Shown here in pieces: positions 29,699 through 32,398 of a stretch of 32,398 nt of DNA. Source of the DNA: Prevotella sp. UBA746 (GTDB lineage: Bacteria; Bacteroidota; Bacteroidia; Bacteroidales; Bacteroidaceae); the NCBI GenBank assembly GCA_002298545.1, contig DBKQ01000053.1, forward strand, positions 3,785 to 36,182. Direction: 5' to 3'. The position numbers were made by a program, and so were the translations under genes. Within the stretch, counting starts at the first letter, position 1, and each line of letters starts with the position of its first letter. The notes under the pieces were generated by a model. It made no database searches. It was given only the letters and a program-made list of their open reading frames with translations, and was not told the DNA's origin.

Positions 29699-32038
29699 TT
29701 AATCAAGATGATCGAGCGAATCATTGAAATCCTTCGGCTCGCGGTCTGCCATCGGGTCGTGGAAGTCATTGTTGTTCTGCTCGCCACCACGATGCTCAAA
29801 GCGACGTGGCTCTCCGCCGTTGCGCTCTGGACGCGGACGACGCTCACCGCGAGGACGACGCTCGCCACGCTCTGGACGCGGACGGCGCTCACGCTCTACA
29901 TATCCTTCTGGTTTCGGGATAAGCACACGGTGAGAGAGTTTATATTTGCCAGTCTTCGGGTCAATCTCAAGGAGTTTCACCTTAATCTTGTCGCCTTCCT
30001 TCAAGCCAGCCTCTTCAACAGTCTCAAGACGCTTCCAGTCGATTTCCGAGATATGGAGCAGTCCGTCCTTGCCCGGCATAATCTCCACGAAGCAGCCGTA
30101 AGGCATGATAGAGCGGATAGTTCCTTCGTAAACCTCGCCAACCTCAGGGATGGCAACGATAGCGCGAATCTTAGAGATAGCCTTGTCGATGCTCTCCTTG
30201 TTTGGAGCGCTTACCTGAACCTTGCCTACGCCATCAGTCTCATCGATAGTTACGGTAGCTCCAGACTCTTCCTGAATCTGCTGGATAATCTTTCCGCCCG
30301 GGCCGATAACGGCTCCGATGAACTCCTTAGGAATATCGAATGCCTCGATACGCGGCACCTGAGGTTTGAGCTCAGCGCGTGGTTCAGCGATAGTATCAGT
30401 AAGTTTGCCGAGGATATACTCACGACCTTCTTTTGCCTGCATAAGAGCCTTCTCGAGAATCTCGAAGCTCAGTCCGTCGCACTTGATATCCATCTGTGTG
30501 GCAGTAAGTCCATCTTTCGTACCAGTGGTCTTGAAGTCCATGTCGCCCAAGTGGTCCTCGTCGCCGAGGATATCGCTCAATACGGCATACTTGTCTTCGC
30601 CCGGGTTCTTGATAAGACCCATTGCGATACCTGATACAGGTTTCTTCATCGGAACGCCGGCATCCATCAGAGCCAAAGTTCCGGCACATACTGTTGCCAT
30701 TGACGAAGAACCGTTAGACTCGAGAATCTGCGATACGAGACGTACTGTGTAAGGATAGTCCTCTGGAATCTGTCCCTTCAGAGCGCGCCATGCCAAGTGG
30801 CCATGACCAATCTCGCGGCGGCCTACGCCACGCTGAGCCTTAGCCTCGCCGGTACAGAATGGAGGGAAGTTATAGTGGAGGAGGAAGCGCATGTAGCTCT
30901 TGTCGAGCACATCGTCTACCATCTTCTCGTCGAGTTTTGTTCCGAGAGTACAGGTGGTCAGCGACTGTGTCTCACCACGAGTGAAGATAGAGCTTCCGTG
31001 AGGCATTGGCAGCGGAGAAACCTCGCACCAGATAGGGCGAATCTCGTTTGTCTTTCTGCCGTCGAGACGGATACCCTCGTCGAGGATACAACGGCGCATT
31101 GCGTCGCGCATCACATCGTGGTAGTATTTGTCCATCAGGGCAGCCTTTTCCTCGAGCTCATCCTCGGTGAGATCGGTGTGGGCAGCATTGTAAGCCTCCT
31201 GGAAGTCAGCCAGAATTTTGTCGAATGCATCCTGACGAGCCTGCTTGTCGAGAGCCTCCTTCACTACCTCGTATGCCTTAGGATAGAGTTCGTCGTTGAT
31301 CTGCTTGCGCAAATCCTCGTCGTTCACCTCGTGGCAATACTCGCGCTTAACGTCGGTGCCGAGTTCCTTAGAGAGCTCTGTCTGCAACTCACACATTGGC
31401 TTGATTGCCTCCTGTGCAGCCTTGAGGGCTCCGAGCAGATCCTGCTCCGAAACTTCTTTCATCTCTCCCTCAACCATCATGATGTTCTCTGCCGATGCAC
31501 CAACCATAAGGTCCATGTCGGCTTCCTTCATCTGCTCGAAGGTCGGGTCGATTACGTATTCTCCATTGATGCGTGCCACACGTACTTCAGAAATCGGGCA
31601 CTCGAAAGGAATATCTGAACATGCCAGTGCGCATGATGCTGCGAAACCTGCGAGGGCATCCGGCTGGTCAACTCCGTCGGCTGAGAAGAGGATGATGTTT
31701 ACATACACCTCAGCATGGAAGTCGGCTGGGAAGAGCGGGCGCAGGGCGCGGTCTACGAGTCGGCATGTAAGAATTTCATTGTCGCTTGCTTTGCCTTCGC
31801 GCTTGGTGAATCCGCCCGGAAAACGTCCGGCAGCGGCATACTGTTCTCTGTACTCAACCTGCAAAGGCATGAAATCTGTTCCGGGAACTGCATCTTTTGC
31901 GGCACAAACAGTGGCGAGCAATACGGTGTTGCCCATACGGAGCACACAAGAACCGTCGGCCTGTTTTGCCACTTTCCCGGTTTCAATGCTGATGGTTCTG
32001 CCATCAGGCAATTGAACTGTTTTCGTAATTACGTTCAT
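29699..32038 (-). CDS. pnp: Polyribonucleotide nucleotidyltransferase (PNPase)
   Basis: The 779-aa enzyme degrades RNA 3' to 5' with phosphate, releasing nucleoside diphosphates. It works as a trimer and takes part in mRNA turnover. Two RNase PH-like halves (about 1-230 and 310-550) surround a helical domain. The KH domain (IGAVIGPGGKIIQQIQEES) is near residue 575, and the S1 domain (GEVYEGTIRSIMPYGCFVEI, then KDGLLHISEI) covers about 625-700. The C-terminal ~75 residues are an unusual extension rich in Arg, Pro, Glu and Gly (ERRPRPERGERRPRGERRPR), then acidic. Such a tail may be an RNA-binding or protein-docking arm (inference). The promoter box TATATTTG lies 56 bases upstream. Confidence 0.97.
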   Translation of the reverse strand: MNVITKTVQLPDGRTISIETGKVAKQADGSCVLRMGNTVLLATVCAAKDAVPGTDFMPLQVEYREQYAAAGRFPGGFTKREGKASDNEILTCRLVDRALRPLFPADFHAEVYVNIILFSADGVDQPDALAGFAASCALACSDIPFECPISEVRVARINGEYVIDPTFEQMKEADMDLMVGASAENIMMVEGEMKEVSEQDLLGALKAAQEAIKPMCELQTELSKELGTDVKREYCHEVNDEDLRKQINDELYPKAYEVVKEALDKQARQDAFDKILADFQEAYNAAHTDLTEDELEEKAALMDKYYHDVMRDAMRRCILDEGIRLDGRKTNEIRPIWCEVSPLPMPHGSSIFTRGETQSLTTCTLGTKLDEKMVDDVLDKSYMRFLLHYNFPPFCTGEAKAQRGVGRREIGHGHLAWRALKGQIPEDYPYTVRLVSQILESNGSSSMATVCAGTLALMDAGVPMKKPVSGIAMGLIKNPGEDKYAVLSDILGDEDHLGDMDFKTTGTKDGLTATQMDIKCDGLSFEILEKALMQAKEGREYILGKLTDTIAEPRAELKPQVPRIEAFDIPKEFIGAVIGPGGKIIQQIQEESGATVTIDETDGVGKVQVSAPNKESIDKAISKIRAIVAIPEVGEVYEGTIRSIMPYGCFVEIMPGKDGLLHISEIDWKRLETVEEAGLKEGDKIKVKLLEIDPKTGKYKLSHRVLIPKPEGYVERERRPRPERGERRPRGERRPRPERNGGEPRRFEHRGGEQNNNDFHDPMADREPKDFNDSLDHLD

Positions 32039-32093
32039 CTAAAAAAACTTATTGTTTTAACAACATCTGTTATATAATTCGATATAAATCATG

Positions 32094-32101
32094 CAAATAT
32101 A
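32094..32101 (-). promoter_or_regulatory. -7 box of pnp
   Basis: The minus strand reads TATATTTG. A TTTG lies 16 bases further upstream (32118-32121), slightly closer than the usual 19-20. The leader is about 50 bases. A small dyad GCAT-AA-ATGC lies between the two elements. Confidence 0.55.
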
Positions 32102-32294
32102 AGCATTTATGCGTAAACAAAAGAGAAAACGCCGATTTATTTTCTTTTTTTATGAATTGCGTCTGTTCTATTCTCTTTTTTACTAACATTTTTCGAATTT
32201 CTTTCACCCTGCATATAACTGTTTAGCTCGCTGCAATTTGCGGTGAAGGATTTTTAGTTGCTGAAACTTCCTTATAGGAAACATAAACAATAGT

Positions 32295-32331
32295 TGCACC
32301 AAAAGTGCAGCTATCTTGCACTTTTGGTGCA
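32295..32331. repeat. Family C hairpin repeat, perfect 15-bp inverted repeat
   Basis: TGCACCAAAAGTGCA (32295-32309), loop GCTATCT, then TGCACTTTTGGTGCA (32317-32331) are exact reverse complements, and each arm is itself near-palindromic. The unit is the same as at 18019-18055. It lies about 25 bases beyond the stop of the partial minus-strand ORF. Confidence 0.9.
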
Positions 32332-32356
32332 GTATAGAAGCACCGATGCCAAATGG

Positions 32357-32398
32357 TTATACTTCCTCGCACACCACCATCTCCGTGCCGTGGAAAAC
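32357..32398 (-). CDS. Possible C-terminus of a gene entering from the right edge
   Basis: The minus frame reads VFHGTEMVVCEEV and then TAA at 32359-32357. Only 13 codons are in the window and I recognise no family. The call is supported by the frame being open to the edge, by non-AT-rich composition and by a family C hairpin just after the stop, as with the MFS gene. It could be chance. Confidence 0.35.
   Translation of the reverse strand, partial: VFHGTEMVVCEEV

Larger units (their letters stand above)
32039..32356. other. Intergenic region upstream of pnp
   Basis: There is no gene in these ~318 bases. They hold the pnp promoter (32094-32121), an AT-rich stretch and the family C hairpin (32295-32331). 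Confidence 0.6.

Noticed and set aside
29660..31618. Long plus-strand ORFs (324, 273 and 239 codons) opposite pnp
   Set aside because: They are antisense to a well-conserved pnp gene, have no recognisable domains or start signals, and arise from codon bias of the real gene.

Overview
The window looks like a chromosomal segment of a Bacteroidota bacterium, most likely Prevotellaceae (Prevotella/Segatella-like). The evidence is repeated TAnnTTTG -7 boxes, Por/type IX (T9SS) style C-terminal sorting domains on secreted proteins, a dut - TPR lipoprotein - DUF4292 - EnvC gene order, a large single-chain PurL, and few Shine-Dalgarno sites. The genus is inference.

Layout. 1-1141: 3' end of a secreted protein plus a 66-aa small protein, closed by a terminator. 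1142-3817: promoter and a secreted GH85 endo-beta-N-acetylglucosaminidase. 3949-4233 (-): a 94-aa unknown protein, converging on the GH85 gene over a long hairpin. 4507-5127: PAP2 phosphatase. 5177-6395 (-): two half-size chromate-transporter (ChrA) genes. 6408-6674: a structured GC-rich repeat region. 6675-10463 (-): purL. 10488-17757: a 7.2-kb cassette of three minus-strand genes: a small T9SS-sorted protein, a ~2066-aa SpvB/FG-GAP/YD-repeat Rhs protein ending in a putative HExxH metallopeptidase tip, and a small lipoprotein that is a candidate immunity protein. 17758-18066: palindromic repeats. 18067-19221 (-) AraJ-like MFS transporter and 19355-20404 (+) M20 deacylase are divergent. 20405-21117: long gap without a convincing gene. 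21118-25959 (-): dut, TPR lipoprotein, DUF4292 lipoprotein and EnvC-like protein, probably one operon. 26150-28117 (+): DEAD-box helicase. 28381-29508 (+): AAA/DUF4143 ATPase with an inverted repeat over its promoter. 29699-32038 (-): PNPase. 32357-32398 (-): possible C-terminus of another gene.

The most unusual structure is the Rhs cassette. A 67-bp sequence carrying the -7 box upstream of purL is repeated, with one mismatch, exactly 7200 bp away at the start of the cassette. The repeats lie in the same orientation and bracket the toxin/immunity-like genes, and each sits about 25 bp upstream of a start codon. Recombination between the copies would remove the cassette and leave purL with an intact promoter. 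The tip and lipoprotein gene are more AT-rich than the Rhs core, as expected for exchangeable polymorphic-toxin tips.

The rest is mostly housekeeping: purine synthesis (PurL), dUTP removal (Dut), RNA turnover (PNPase, DEAD helicase) and cell-wall/envelope functions (EnvC, DUF4292, PAP2). At least three families of short palindromic repeats occupy the intergenic regions.
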